Made by a program: the position numbers and the translations under genes. From Sphaerimonospora mesophila NBRC 14179 = JCM 3151 (lineage in GTDB: Bacteria; Actinomycetota; Actinomycetes; Streptosporangiales; Streptosporangiaceae), in NCBI GenBank assembly GCA_001552515.1, contig BCRI01000074.1, positions 1 through 36,379 on the forward strand: a stretch of DNA of 36,379 nt. Reading direction: 5' to 3'. The notes beneath the pieces were generated by a model, which had not been told where the DNA came from, made no database searches, and worked only from the letters and a program-made list of their open reading frames with translations. This document shows, one piece after another, positions 26,256 through 35,558 of this stretch. Every line of letters starts with the position of its first letter. Positions within the stretch are counted from its first letter, which is position 1.

Positions 26256-28580
26256 TCAGGTGGGGTGCTGCTGCGCACGGTGGACAGGGCGGCCGCGTCG
26301 TGCCGGTGCTGCGGCCGGCGGGGTTTCCCGGCTTTCCGCCGGGTGTGAGTCACGGGCCATCGTGCCCCCGGCGCCGCCGGTCGGCTCCTCGTCGCCGTTC
26401 GCCACGCCGCCCTCGCCGGTCCGCCCGCCGCCGTCGTGCCGTTCGCGCTCGGCCTCCCGCTTCCTCTTCTCCTTCTCGCGCTGCTTCTCCAACGCCTCTT
26501 TCAGGCCCGGCGTGAAACCGCCGCCGAACCGGGCCGGGTCCGGCGGGACGAAGTCGTACACCGGAGTGCCCCGCAGGGCCCGCCGCATCGAGTCGACCCA
26601 GATCGGACCGGGCAGGGACGCCCCCTGCACGGCGCCGTAGTAGCGGCCGCCGATGGTCACGCCGGTGAGCGGGTGGCGGTAGGAGCCGCGGATGTCGCCG
26701 ATGCTGACCGCGCCGGCGAGCGTGGGGGTGTATCCGGCGAACCAGGCGGAGGTGTACCCGTTGTTCGTGCCCGTCTTGCCCGCCTGCGGCCGTCCGATGG
26801 ACTGGCCGCGCATGGTGCCCCTGGCGAACACGCCCTCGAGCACGTGGTTCACGGCGTCGGCGACCTCGGGTTCGAGCGCGGTCACGCAGTCGGGCGACAT
26901 CTCCGTGCGGGTGCCGTCCTTCGCCACGACCGCGGTGATCGCCATCGGACGGCAGTAGCGTCCCCGCGCGGCGAACGCCGCGAAAGCGGCGGCCACGGTC
27001 GTCGGGTCCATCTCGTTGACGCCCAGGGTGAACGTCGGCACCTCGTGCAGCGGCTCGCCGTCCGCCCGCCTGATGCCGAGTGCCTTCGCGGTCTCGACGA
27101 CGTTGCACAGGCCGACCTCGCGTTCCAGGGTCATGAAGAAGATGTTGACCGAGTTCCAGGTGCCCATCTCCAGGGTGTACGGCCCGCCCCCGCCTTCGCC
27201 GCCCGCGTTGTAGATCGTCGTCGTGGGATCGTTGACCGCCTTGCCCGAGCAGTCCCGGTAGCCGCTGCCCGGGACGAACGCCCCCGGGATCTGGAACCCG
27301 TCGCCGAACCGCATGCCCTGTGACAGCGCCGTCGCCAGCGTGAACGCCTTGAACGTCGACCCCGCCTGCAGGCCGAGCCCGCCGCCGTGCGCCTGGTCGG
27401 CGGCCAGGTTGTAGGTGGTGCGCGGCCCGATGCTTCGGTTGTGCCGGTTGCGTCCGTACCGCTTGCTGACAGTCATCGCCCGGATGAACCCGGTGCCCGG
27501 CTCGATCATGGTCTCGGCGGCCGTCTGATTGTCCCGGGGGTCGACCCGTGCCGCGATGGCCCGCTCGGCGGCCCGCTGCGCCACCGGGTCGACCGTGGTC
27601 CACAGCGTGAGCCCGCCCCGCTGGAGACGGCGCTCGCGCTCGGCCCGGGTGCGCCCGAACGCGGGATCGGTCAGCACCTCCTGCTGCACGTACACGCAGA
27701 AGAACGGGTAGGCGCTCGCCTGACATCCACCGGGCTCGGCGCGCATGCGCAGTCCCAGCGGCGCGGCACGTGCCGTACGCGCCGTCTCCGGGCCGATCAC
27801 GTGCAGCTCGGCCATCCGGCCGATCACCAGGTTGCGCCGGGCGAGCAGCCGCGCCCGCTGCCCCGCGCCGATCGACGGATCGGTGTCGTACGGCGTGCGC
27901 ACCGCCCCGGCGAGCGTGGTCGCCTGCGGGAGCGTGAGATCGGCGGCGTCGACGCCGAAGAACCGCTGGGCGGCGGCCTGCACCCCGAAGGCGCCCGCCC
28001 CGAAATAGGCGATGTTGAGGTAGCGCTCCAGGATCTCGTCCTTGGTGTACTTCTTCTCCAACGCCAGCGCGTAGCGCAGCTCGTCGATCTTTCTCTGGAT
28101 GCTCCGTACCCGGGCCAGGGCACGCTCGCGGGCGGTCTCCGCCTGCGTGACCATGATGTTCTTCACGAGCTGCTGGGTGATCGAGGAGCCGCCCTGGCGG
28201 ATGCCGCCCGCCCTGGTGTTGGCGATGAGCGCCCGCAGCGTGCCCTTGACGTCGAGCCCGCCGTGCTCGTAGAACCGGGAGTCCTCGATGGCCACGATGG
28301 CCTGCCGCATGACCGGGGCGACCCGGTCGAGCGGCACGGACCGGCGGTTCTGGTAGTAGAACTGCGCGATCTGCTCGCCATTGCGGTCGAGGATCCTGGT
28401 CATCTCCGGCAGGCGATCCTCGCTGGGCGGCGGTGGCAGTTCCGTGAACATGGACGTGGCGTTCCTGGCCGCCAGGCCGGCCCCGCTCACCAGCGGCATG
28501 GCCAGGCCCGCGACCAGAATTCCCCCGGCCGCGCCCGCCAAGCCCAACGCGGCGGCGGCGCCGAGTAGACGAGAGGTCAC
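26256..28580 (-). CDS. Class A penicillin-binding protein (bifunctional transglycosylase/transpeptidase)
   Basis: The 774-residue protein has an N-terminal membrane anchor (residues about 8-38). The GT51 glycosyltransferase domain carries EDSRFYEHGG (catalytic Glu99) and GGSSITQQLVKN. The transpeptidase domain carries GSTFK (Ser408, Lys411), SVN (477-479) and KTGT (602-605). It polymerises lipid II and crosslinks peptidoglycan outside the membrane. The final 75 residues are charged and low-complexity (EKQREKEKRKREAERERHD). The GTG start at 28580 has no SD; a -10-like TGATAT lies only 4 nt upstream, suggesting a leaderless transcript. It is encoded downstream of the murA-like gene on the same strand. 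Confidence 0.95.
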   Translation of the reverse strand: MTSRLLGAAAALGLAGAAGGILVAGLAMPLVSGAGLAARNATSMFTELPPPPSEDRLPEMTRILDRNGEQIAQFYYQNRRSVPLDRVAPVMRQAIVAIEDSRFYEHGGLDVKGTLRALIANTRAGGIRQGGSSITQQLVKNIMVTQAETARERALARVRSIQRKIDELRYALALEKKYTKDEILERYLNIAYFGAGAFGVQAAAQRFFGVDAADLTLPQATTLAGAVRTPYDTDPSIGAGQRARLLARRNLVIGRMAELHVIGPETARTARAAPLGLRMRAEPGGCQASAYPFFCVYVQQEVLTDPAFGRTRAERERRLQRGGLTLWTTVDPVAQRAAERAIAARVDPRDNQTAAETMIEPGTGFIRAMTVSKRYGRNRHNRSIGPRTTYNLAADQAHGGGLGLQAGSTFKAFTLATALSQGMRFGDGFQIPGAFVPGSGYRDCSGKAVNDPTTTIYNAGGEGGGGPYTLEMGTWNSVNIFFMTLEREVGLCNVVETAKALGIRRADGEPLHEVPTFTLGVNEMDPTTVAAAFAAFAARGRYCRPMAITAVVAKDGTRTEMSPDCVTALEPEVADAVNHVLEGVFARGTMRGQSIGRPQAGKTGTNNGYTSAWFAGYTPTLAGAVSIGDIRGSYRHPLTGVTIGGRYYGAVQGASLPGPIWVDSMRRALRGTPVYDFVPPDPARFGGGFTPGLKEALEKQREKEKRKREAERERHDGGGRTGEGGVANGDEEPTGGAGGTMARDSHPAESRETPPAAAPARRGRPVHRAQQHPT

Positions 28581-28584
28581 GGGA

Positions 28585-28622
28585 ATATCAGTGCGACCCC
28601 CGGATCACGTCCAAACGTGATC
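28585..28622 (-). promoter_or_regulatory. PBP promoter overlapped by a perfect 8-bp inverted repeat
   Basis: On the minus strand TTGGAC (28614-28609), an 18-bp spacer and TGATAT (28590-28585) resemble a sigma-70-type promoter reading into the PBP gene. GATCACGT-CCAA-ACGTGATC (28603-28622) is a perfect inverted repeat covering the -35 box, a typical repressor-site position. It could instead form a stem-loop at the end of the murA-like transcript, but no T-run follows it. Confidence 0.5.
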
Positions 28623-28633
28623 GGGCGAAAGCT

Positions 28634-29971
28634 TTACATCGGCCTGCTGATCTTCAGCCCAAGTGAGGTGAACTGCTCGAACGGCCGGTGATATCCACGT
28701 TCGATGTGGTTGACCCCGCGCAGGGTGGAGGTGCCCTCCGCCACCGCGGCCGCCAGCACCGCCGAGAAACCGGCCCGGATGTCGGGCAGGGTGACGTCGG
28801 CGCCCCGCAGCTTCGACACCCCGCGCACCACCGCGGAGTGCTTGGCGTTGGTGTCGTGATAGCGGCAGGCCGGGCCGCCCAGGCACTGCGCGAACACCTC
28901 GATCTCGCAGCCCAGCTTCTGCAGCGCCGGCACGTAGACCAGCCGGTTCTCGAAGACCGTCTCGTGCAGCACCGACATGCCCTCGGCCCGGGTGAACAGC
29001 ACCATCAGCGGCGTCTGCCAGTCCGTCATGAACCCCGGATGGGTGTCGGTCTGCACGGCGGCCGCGCGCAGACCGTCGGGGGCCGAGGCGCACAGCCACT
29101 CATCGGTGATCTCGAACCGGGCGCCCATCCTGGCCAGCGTGGTGATGGCGGTGACCAGACGGTCCTGCGGGCAGCCGTGCACCCGCACCTCACCCCCGGT
29201 GACGAGCCCCGCCACCAGGTAGGAGAACGCCTCGATGCGGTCGCCGGCCAGCCAGGTGGAGGCGCCGTGCAGCCGTTCCACGCCCTCGATGACGATGCGC
29301 CGGTCCGGACTGAGCTCGATCATCGCGCCCATCCGCTGGAGGAACAGCGCCAGCTCCACCACCTCCGGCTCCATCGCCGCGCCCTTGATGACCGTTTTGC
29401 CCTCGGCGAGCACGGCCGTCATCAGGATCGTCTCGGTGGCGCCGACGCTGGGATAGGGCAGCGTGATCCGGCTGCCGCGCAGCCGCTTGGCCTTGGCGCT
29501 GATCCCGTTCTCGCCCACCTCGATCTCGGCGCCCATCGACCGCAGCGCCTCGACGTGGTAGTTGACCGGCCGCCGCCCGATCGGGTCGCCGCCGACCAGC
29601 GGGACGAACGCCTCACCGGCCAGGTGCAGCAGCGGGCCGAGCATCAGGATCGGAATGCGGTTGAGACCCGTGTACTCCTCGGGGACGCGAGGCCGGATAT
29701 CGGTGCCACGCTCGACGTTGATCTCGCCCGGGGTGATCTCCACGTGGATGCCGAGGGCCTCCAGCATCGCCGCGGTCAACCCCACCTCGCCGACCTCGGG
29801 GGCGTTGTGCAGGGTGCTCGGGCCGGTGCCCAGCATGGCCGCGACCATGTGCTTGGACACCGCGTTCTTCGAGCCGCGTACCTCGACGTCCCCCCGCAGC
29901 GGCCCGGACGGGTCGATCTGCCACACCTCTTGCCTGCCGTGCCTGTTGGCTCGCTCGCTCTGCTCGCTCAC
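28634..29971 (-). CDS. murA: MurA-family UDP-GlcNAc 1-carboxyvinyltransferase, Cys-to-Asp form
   Basis: MurA transfers enolpyruvate from PEP to UDP-GlcNAc, the first committed step of peptidoglycan synthesis. The 445-residue product has GSKNA (Lys35, Asn36), PSVGATETILM, the loop GGDPIGRRPVN and DIRAGFSAVLAA. Asp129 occupies the position of E. coli Cys115, the fosfomycin target. M. tuberculosis MurA also has Asp there and is naturally resistant. GTG 29971 is chosen because GAGGAG lies 5 nt upstream. It may be the housekeeping enzyme or a second paralogue; that cannot be told from this window. The PBP gene follows on the same strand. Confidence 0.88.
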   Translation of the reverse strand: MSEQSERANRHGRQEVWQIDPSGPLRGDVEVRGSKNAVSKHMVAAMLGTGPSTLHNAPEVGEVGLTAAMLEALGIHVEITPGEINVERGTDIRPRVPEEYTGLNRIPILMLGPLLHLAGEAFVPLVGGDPIGRRPVNYHVEALRSMGAEIEVGENGISAKAKRLRGSRITLPYPSVGATETILMTAVLAEGKTVIKGAAMEPEVVELALFLQRMGAMIELSPDRRIVIEGVERLHGASTWLAGDRIEAFSYLVAGLVTGGEVRVHGCPQDRLVTAITTLARMGARFEITDEWLCASAPDGLRAAAVQTDTHPGFMTDWQTPLMVLFTRAEGMSVLHETVFENRLVYVPALQKLGCEIEVFAQCLGGPACRYHDTNAKHSAVVRGVSKLRGADVTLPDIRAGFSAVLAAAVAEGTSTLRGVNHIERGYHRPFEQFTSLGLKISRPM

Positions 29972-30047
29972 GTCGTCTCCTCGAGTGCGCAGGTGAAACA
30001 AGCGTAACGGGCTGGATCTGATCAGCAGGTGACCAGTGCGGCGTAGG

Positions 30048-30061
30048 TACCATTTGGACGG
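30048..30061 (+). promoter_or_regulatory. -10 element for a leaderless DUF2567 transcript
   Basis: TACCAT (30048-30053) lies 7 nt before GTG 30061, which would place the TSS on the start codon. No SD is present, which supports leaderless translation. The -35 region is weak. Confidence 0.4.
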
Positions 30062-30558
30062 TGCGGTATGTGAGGGGCAATCTTCAGGTGGCGGCACTTA
30101 CCGTCCTCGTCCTGGCACCGCTCGGCGTGGTGGCCGGATTCGTCTGGTCGGCGGTCGCGCCGGCCTCGCGCTTCGTGCTGACCGACGCCGGCCCGATGCT
30201 CGCCGATCCGGAGGCGCAGACGCTCATCGAGGCCGACGGCTGGTTCGCCGTCATCACCGGCGGGTTCGGTCTGCTCTGCGGCATCGCCGGGTACGTCCTG
30301 GCCCGCCGGCGGCCCGTCGAGGTCCTGGTGGGCCTCGCGGGCGGCGGCCTGCTCGCCGGCTACCTCGCGCTCCTGGTCGGCGGAACGGCGAAGGGGACGA
30401 TCCAGGCCGCCGCCCCCGGTGGTCTCACCACGACCACCTCGCTCGGCGTGACCGCGCACGGCGTGCTGCTGGCCTGGCCGATGCTGGCCACCGCCGTCTT
30501 CTGGATGATCGAGTTCGTGTTCTTCTCACGGGAGCGCCGCGAGGTGCGCGGGATCTGA
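30061..30558 (+). CDS. DUF2567 family integral membrane protein
   Basis: The 165-residue protein has about four membrane segments (residues about 10-30, 61-80, 85-110, 135-155). Its pattern matches DUF2567: an N-terminal span, an extracytoplasmic PASRFVLTDAGPMLADPEAQ segment, and then IEADGWFAVITGGFGLLCG. The family is actinobacterial and of unknown function. It starts at GTG 30061 without an SD. The gene is divergent from the murA-like gene and nearly abuts the convergent amidase gene (6 bp). Confidence 0.85.
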   Translation: MRYVRGNLQVAALTVLVLAPLGVVAGFVWSAVAPASRFVLTDAGPMLADPEAQTLIEADGWFAVITGGFGLLCGIAGYVLARRRPVEVLVGLAGGGLLAGYLALLVGGTAKGTIQAAAPGGLTTTTSLGVTAHGVLLAWPMLATAVFWMIEFVFFSRERREVRGI

Positions 30559-30564
30559 TCCGGC

Positions 30565-31959
30565 TCAGACGCCGGCCGGACGCGTGCGCCAGTGCCCGGT
30601 CGCCCGCTCGAAGGCGTACCCGAGCCGCAGCACCTCGGCGTCCGCCCACGGCCTGCCGACGATCTGCACGCCGACCGGCAGACCGCCCGAGGTGAACCCG
30701 CACGGCACCGACATCGCGGGCGCGTGCAGCACGCTGATCCAGTAGCAGGAGCGCATCCACGCCAGATAGTCGGGCATCGGCTGCCCGGCGACCTGCGTGA
30801 CGTACGGATCGTCCACCGGGAACGGCGGCACCTGGCTGACCGGCGCCACCAGGAAGTCGTAGTCGTCGAAGAACGCGCGCATCCGGTGGAACAGCCCGGT
30901 GCGCAGCCGCTCGGCGCGGGCGAGGTCGGCCCCGGTGACCTCACGCCCCCGCTCGACGTTCCACGCGACGTTGGGCCCGACGCCGGAGACGCCGTCGAAG
31001 TTGAGCGCGTAATACCACGCCCGGTAGATCCGGAAGGCGTCCTCGGCGTCGGACAGGTCGAGATCCACCCGCTCGACCTTCGCCCCGAGACCGGTCAGCA
31101 CCGCCGCCGCCTCCGCCGTCACCCGCGCCGTCTCCGGATCCACCGGCAGCCCGCCGAGATCAGGGCTGAACGCGACCCGGGCGCCCGCGACGTCGCCGTC
31201 CCACGGGGCGGCGAAGGCCGAGCCGTCCTCCCTGATCGAGTACGGCGAGGCCGGGTCGAAACCGGCGATGGCCGACATGAAGAGCGCCAGGTCGCCCACC
31301 GTCCGCGCCATCGGCCCCGAGACCGGCAGCGTGAACCACGCGGCGGTGGCCGATTTGGCCGGCACCCGCCCCGGCGTCGGCCGCAGCCCGGTCACGTTGC
31401 AGAACGACGCGGGGTTGCGCAGGGAACCGCCCATGTCGGAACCGTCGGCCAGCGGCACCATCCGGGTGGCCAGCGCCGCGGCCGCCCCGCCGCTGCTGCC
31501 GCCCGCGCTCCTGGACAGGTCGTAGGGGTTGCGGGTCGCGCCGAACACCTCGTTGACCGTGTGCGATCCGGTGCCGAACTCGGGGGTGTTGGTCTTGCCG
31601 ATCATGATGCCGCCGGACTCGCGGATCCGCCGTACGAGCGGGTCGTCCTCGGTGGGGACGTGATCGGCGAACGCGCGGGAGCCGTACGTCGTGCGCACCC
31701 CGGCCGTGTCGGCGAGGTCCTTGTGGGCGACGGGCAGCCCGTGCAGCGGGCCGCGCCAATGGCCGCGTGCCAGGTCGGCGTCGGCCTTCGCCGCCTCGTC
31801 GAGCGCCCGGTCCGCCACCAGCGTCACGATGGCGTTGACCTCGCCGTTCACCTCGTCGATCCGCCGCAGGCACGCCTCGGTCAACTCCACCGCGCTCACC
31901 TTCCCGGTGCGCAGCAACTCGGACATCTCGGTCGCGGTGAGGTCGTGCAACTCGGTCAT
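30565..31959 (-). CDS. Amidase signature family hydrolase
   Basis: The 464-residue protein carries the Ser-cisSer-Lys triad of the amidase signature family: Lys80 in HGLPVAHKDL, Ser155 in AGGSSGGAAA and the nucleophile Ser179 in DGSDMGGSLRNPA. C-terminal elements (PCGFTSGGLPVGVQIVGRPW) are also typical. These enzymes hydrolyse amides. The GatA subunit is a relative, but there is no GatB/GatC partner here, so a stand-alone amidase is likely, substrate unknown. ATG 31959 has a GGGGGG SD at 8 nt; longer in-frame extensions lack family sequence. Confidence 0.92.
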   Translation of the reverse strand: MTELHDLTATEMSELLRTGKVSAVELTEACLRRIDEVNGEVNAIVTLVADRALDEAAKADADLARGHWRGPLHGLPVAHKDLADTAGVRTTYGSRAFADHVPTEDDPLVRRIRESGGIMIGKTNTPEFGTGSHTVNEVFGATRNPYDLSRSAGGSSGGAAAALATRMVPLADGSDMGGSLRNPASFCNVTGLRPTPGRVPAKSATAAWFTLPVSGPMARTVGDLALFMSAIAGFDPASPYSIREDGSAFAAPWDGDVAGARVAFSPDLGGLPVDPETARVTAEAAAVLTGLGAKVERVDLDLSDAEDAFRIYRAWYYALNFDGVSGVGPNVAWNVERGREVTGADLARAERLRTGLFHRMRAFFDDYDFLVAPVSQVPPFPVDDPYVTQVAGQPMPDYLAWMRSCYWISVLHAPAMSVPCGFTSGGLPVGVQIVGRPWADAEVLRLGYAFERATGHWRTRPAGV

Positions 31960-32191
31960 CGACGGTCCCCCCAAGAGAGTGCGTCCGGCCCGGCTCCCGG
32001 CCGGGACCGGCTCCGGCCGGCCCGGTTCGTACGGCTGTCGCCTCCGAGTCTCGCCTACCCGCCCCGCCGCCCGCGATGGCAACACTCGCCGAGCCGCCGC
32101 CCCGCCCTTTGCCGACCGAGTCCGGGACCGGAGCCCATGCTGACTACTGTTGGTGAAGCAAGTGACACGAAGAGTAGTAGAAGGGGGACTT
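31960..32191. promoter_or_regulatory. Divergent amidase/azoreductase intergenic region
   Basis: The region carries both promoters. ACTACT (32143-32148) and AGTAGT (32173-32178) are inverted arms 24 bp apart, flanking a TTGGTG (32150-32155) that could be the -35 of the azoreductase transcript. No firm -10 was identified. Confidence 0.3.
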
Positions 32192-32227
32192 ATGACTCGT
32201 CCAGAGCCGCCGGGGGTGGACCGGTGA
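32192..32227 (+). CDS. 11-codon upstream ORF coupled to the azoreductase gene
   Basis: ATG 32192 has the better SD (AAGGGGG, 5 nt spacing) and starts the peptide MTRPEPPGVDR. Its TGA overlaps the GTG of the azoreductase-like gene as GTGA. The arrangement implies that ribosomes load on the uORF and reinitiate on the flavoprotein gene. The peptide itself may have no function. Confidence 0.5.
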   Translation: MTRPEPPGVDR

Positions 32228-32937
32228 CATCCCTGCTGCATGTGGATTCCAGCGCCACCGATGCGGGCGACTCGATCAGCAGGCAGCTGACCGCCGGTTT
32301 CGCACAGGTGTGGCGGAAGCTGCACGGCGCCGACGGATACCGCTATCGGGACCTGGCCGCCGACCCGGTGTCACTCGTCTCCCCGGCCTTCGTCTCGCTC
32401 GGCCTGCGGGTGGAGAGACAGGGGGCTGTGCCGCTGGCGAAGGTGGCCGGGATGACCGAGACAGCGGCCGAGGAACGCGAGTGGGCGCTGACCCTGCCCC
32501 TGATCGAGGAGATGCTGGCGGCGGACACCGTGCTCCTCGGCGTGCCCATGTACAACTTCTCGGTCCCGGCCTCCCTGAAGGCCTGGATCGACCGGATCAC
32601 GTTCCCGGGGGCGTTCCTCGCGTCCGGCACGGGGGAGCGCCTGCTGCGCCGGACGAGGGTGGTCGTGGTCACCGCACGGGGCGGCTGTTACGCGCCCGGC
32701 ACGCCGAGGGAGGGTTTCGACTTCCAGACGCCCTACCTCCGGGCGTACTTCACCGACCTGGGGGTGTCCGAGGAGAACCTCCACTTCGTCCACGCCGAGA
32801 TGACCAGGGCCGGGGACGTGCCGCAGCTGGCTCGGTTCAAGCCGCTGGCGGCCGACTCGCTCACGGCGGCGTGGACCGCGGTGACCGAGCTGGCCGCCCG
32901 CCCGGTGGGCGGGAGAGCGGCGGCGCGTTCACGCTGA
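32224..32937 (+). CDS. FMN-dependent NADH-azoreductase-like flavoprotein
   Basis: The 237-residue protein has the flavodoxin-2 fold of the AcpD/AzoR family: a phosphate loop after strand 1 (LLHVDSSATDAGDSISRQLT), the FMN-contact motif VPMYNFSVPASLKAWIDRIT (near residues 114-133) and VVVVTARGGCYAPGTP. AzoR enzymes reduce quinones and azo compounds with NADH by two electrons and protect against quinone stress. The start is GTG 32224, coupled to an upstream mini-ORF. It is divergent from the amidase gene. Confidence 0.9.
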   Translation: MTSLLHVDSSATDAGDSISRQLTAGFAQVWRKLHGADGYRYRDLAADPVSLVSPAFVSLGLRVERQGAVPLAKVAGMTETAAEEREWALTLPLIEEMLAADTVLLGVPMYNFSVPASLKAWIDRITFPGAFLASGTGERLLRRTRVVVVTARGGCYAPGTPREGFDFQTPYLRAYFTDLGVSEENLHFVHAEMTRAGDVPQLARFKPLAADSLTAAWTAVTELAARPVGGRAAARSR

Positions 32938-33566
32938 GCCCGCCGGCGGTGTCCGTCGCGCCGGGCCGGGCCGTACGGACACCGCCGGCTCCGTCGCCGG
33001 ACCACCCGGTCACCTTTCGACATCGCCGTTCGTCATATCGGTGAGGAGGTGGCCGCCGGGACGGACGATCAGACGTTGTGGCGCCCGGATCGCCGGGCGA
33101 TTCACCGGCCGAGGAATGCCGTGGACGAAACGGTGCCGGAAGCGATGACGCGGTGCCGGAAGTTCTCTCCGGCGGTGTGCGGACGATCGGCGGAGTGTCT
33201 TCTCCGCCGATGAATTCCGTCGGCGCCGGGAGCCCGATGCCGTCCATTTCTGCGGTACCGGTGCCGTCGCTTCGCCAATTCACGGAGCGGCGTTCCGGCA
33301 TATTCTTTTGCGGCCTTTGTTGCGGATGCCTTTATCCAGGGCTCCCCTTTTTCTGGATGCCTTTTTTCACGCTGCCCTTTTTCTGGTCTGCTTTCGTCGT
33401 CGCGGACGGCCGTCGCGCGTCTGAGGGGAGACGGAGTCCGTACGGGAAACGGAGCACGGCACGGGAGACCTTCTCGCCGGAGCGGAAGAATGCGAGGCCG
33501 GGTGTGATCCCGATCCGGGCTCGTGCCGTGCCCTGGACGCGTCGCGGGAAAGGAGCGGACCACCGC
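32938..33566. other. 629-bp gene-poor interval with an AT-rich patch and short repeats
   Basis: No ORF here shows a recognisable family. Around 33295-33410 the composition shifts to runs of T and A unlike the rest of the window, with CCCTTTTTCTGG present twice (near 33345 and 33376). CGGTGCCGGAAG is repeated at 33131-33142 and 33151-33162. Minus-strand reading gives a Lys/Glu-rich peptide with atypically low GC at third codon positions. It may be decayed or foreign DNA, or a region encoding an untranslated RNA. Confidence 0.35.
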
Positions 33567-35003
<1,437 letters not shown>

Positions 35004-35006
35004 TTA

Positions 35007-35333
35007 TCAGGCGTGATGTACGGAAACGACCCGATAAGGGGCTGGTGCCGCCTTGGCGATCTCGGCCGCCCTCTTCGCGAAGTTCTGCGCCTCCGGGTCG
35101 GTCATGGTCGCCTTGATGTCGTCCAGGCTGCGCCACTGAGCGAGGTTCACCACTCGGGTGCCGTCCAGGCTGGCGAGAATGTTCACCGACACGAATCCCG
35201 GCCGGTGGCTCATCACCTTCTCGGTGCCCTCGTTCAGGACGTCGATGAGTTCCTGCTGTTTCGTCGGGTCGACGTCGAGGATGTTGATGAAGGTCACCAC
35301 TTGATCCTCGACGCGAATCACGGTCTCACTCAT
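35007..35333 (-). CDS. Antibiotic biosynthesis monooxygenase (ABM) domain protein
   Basis: The 108-residue ferredoxin-like protein reads VTFINILDVDPTKQQELIDV then HRPGFVSVNILASLDGTRVV and NLAQWRSLDDIKATMTDPEA, a full-length ABM domain. Members oxidise aromatic polyketides without cofactor or act as small dimeric partners or heme-degrading enzymes; this one cannot be assigned further. ATG 35333 has no SD but lies 6 nt after a -10-like TAGCAT, so it is probably leaderless. It sits between two flavin monooxygenase genes on the same strand. Confidence 0.88.
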   Translation of the reverse strand: MSETVIRVEDQVVTFINILDVDPTKQQELIDVLNEGTEKVMSHRPGFVSVNILASLDGTRVVNLAQWRSLDDIKATMTDPEAQNFAKRAAEIAKAAPAPYRVVSVHHA

Positions 35334-35339
35334 GAGTCC

Positions 35340-35370
35340 ATGCTATCTGAATTCAGGTCGGAAAAGTCAA
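35340..35370 (-). promoter_or_regulatory. ABM-gene promoter with an EcoRI-like palindrome in the spacer
   Basis: On the minus strand TTGACT (35370-35365) and TAGCAT (35345-35340) form a -35/-10 pair with a 19-bp spacer, and ATG follows after 6 nt. The spacer holds the perfect 10-bp palindrome CTGAATTCAG (35347-35356), in the position of a TetR/MarR-type operator. Confidence 0.6.
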
Positions 35371-35415
35371 GCCTTGTTGTTTATCCATTCGGCGTCCCGG
35401 ATGGGGGAGTTACTC

Positions 35416-35427
35416 ACGTAATTACGT
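35416..35427. promoter_or_regulatory. 12-bp palindrome ACGTAATTACGT upstream of the ABM gene
   Basis: This is a perfect AT-centred palindrome in the 225-bp gap between the Baeyer-Villiger-type gene and the ABM gene, about 46 bp upstream of the ABM -35 element. It stands out in GC-rich surroundings and is a candidate regulator-binding site. Nothing else was recognised in the rest of the gap. Confidence 0.5.
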
Positions 35428-35558
35428 TTCGCCGAGAGCAGGAAATGGCGATTCACGCAAGGGGGAGCGGCGGACGCGCCGGGGAGCCGGCGGACCGGGG
35501 GCACGGGCCGGCGCCCCGGCCCGCCGGACTCCTCGGGTGCGGGGCGCCGGTGCGGGCG

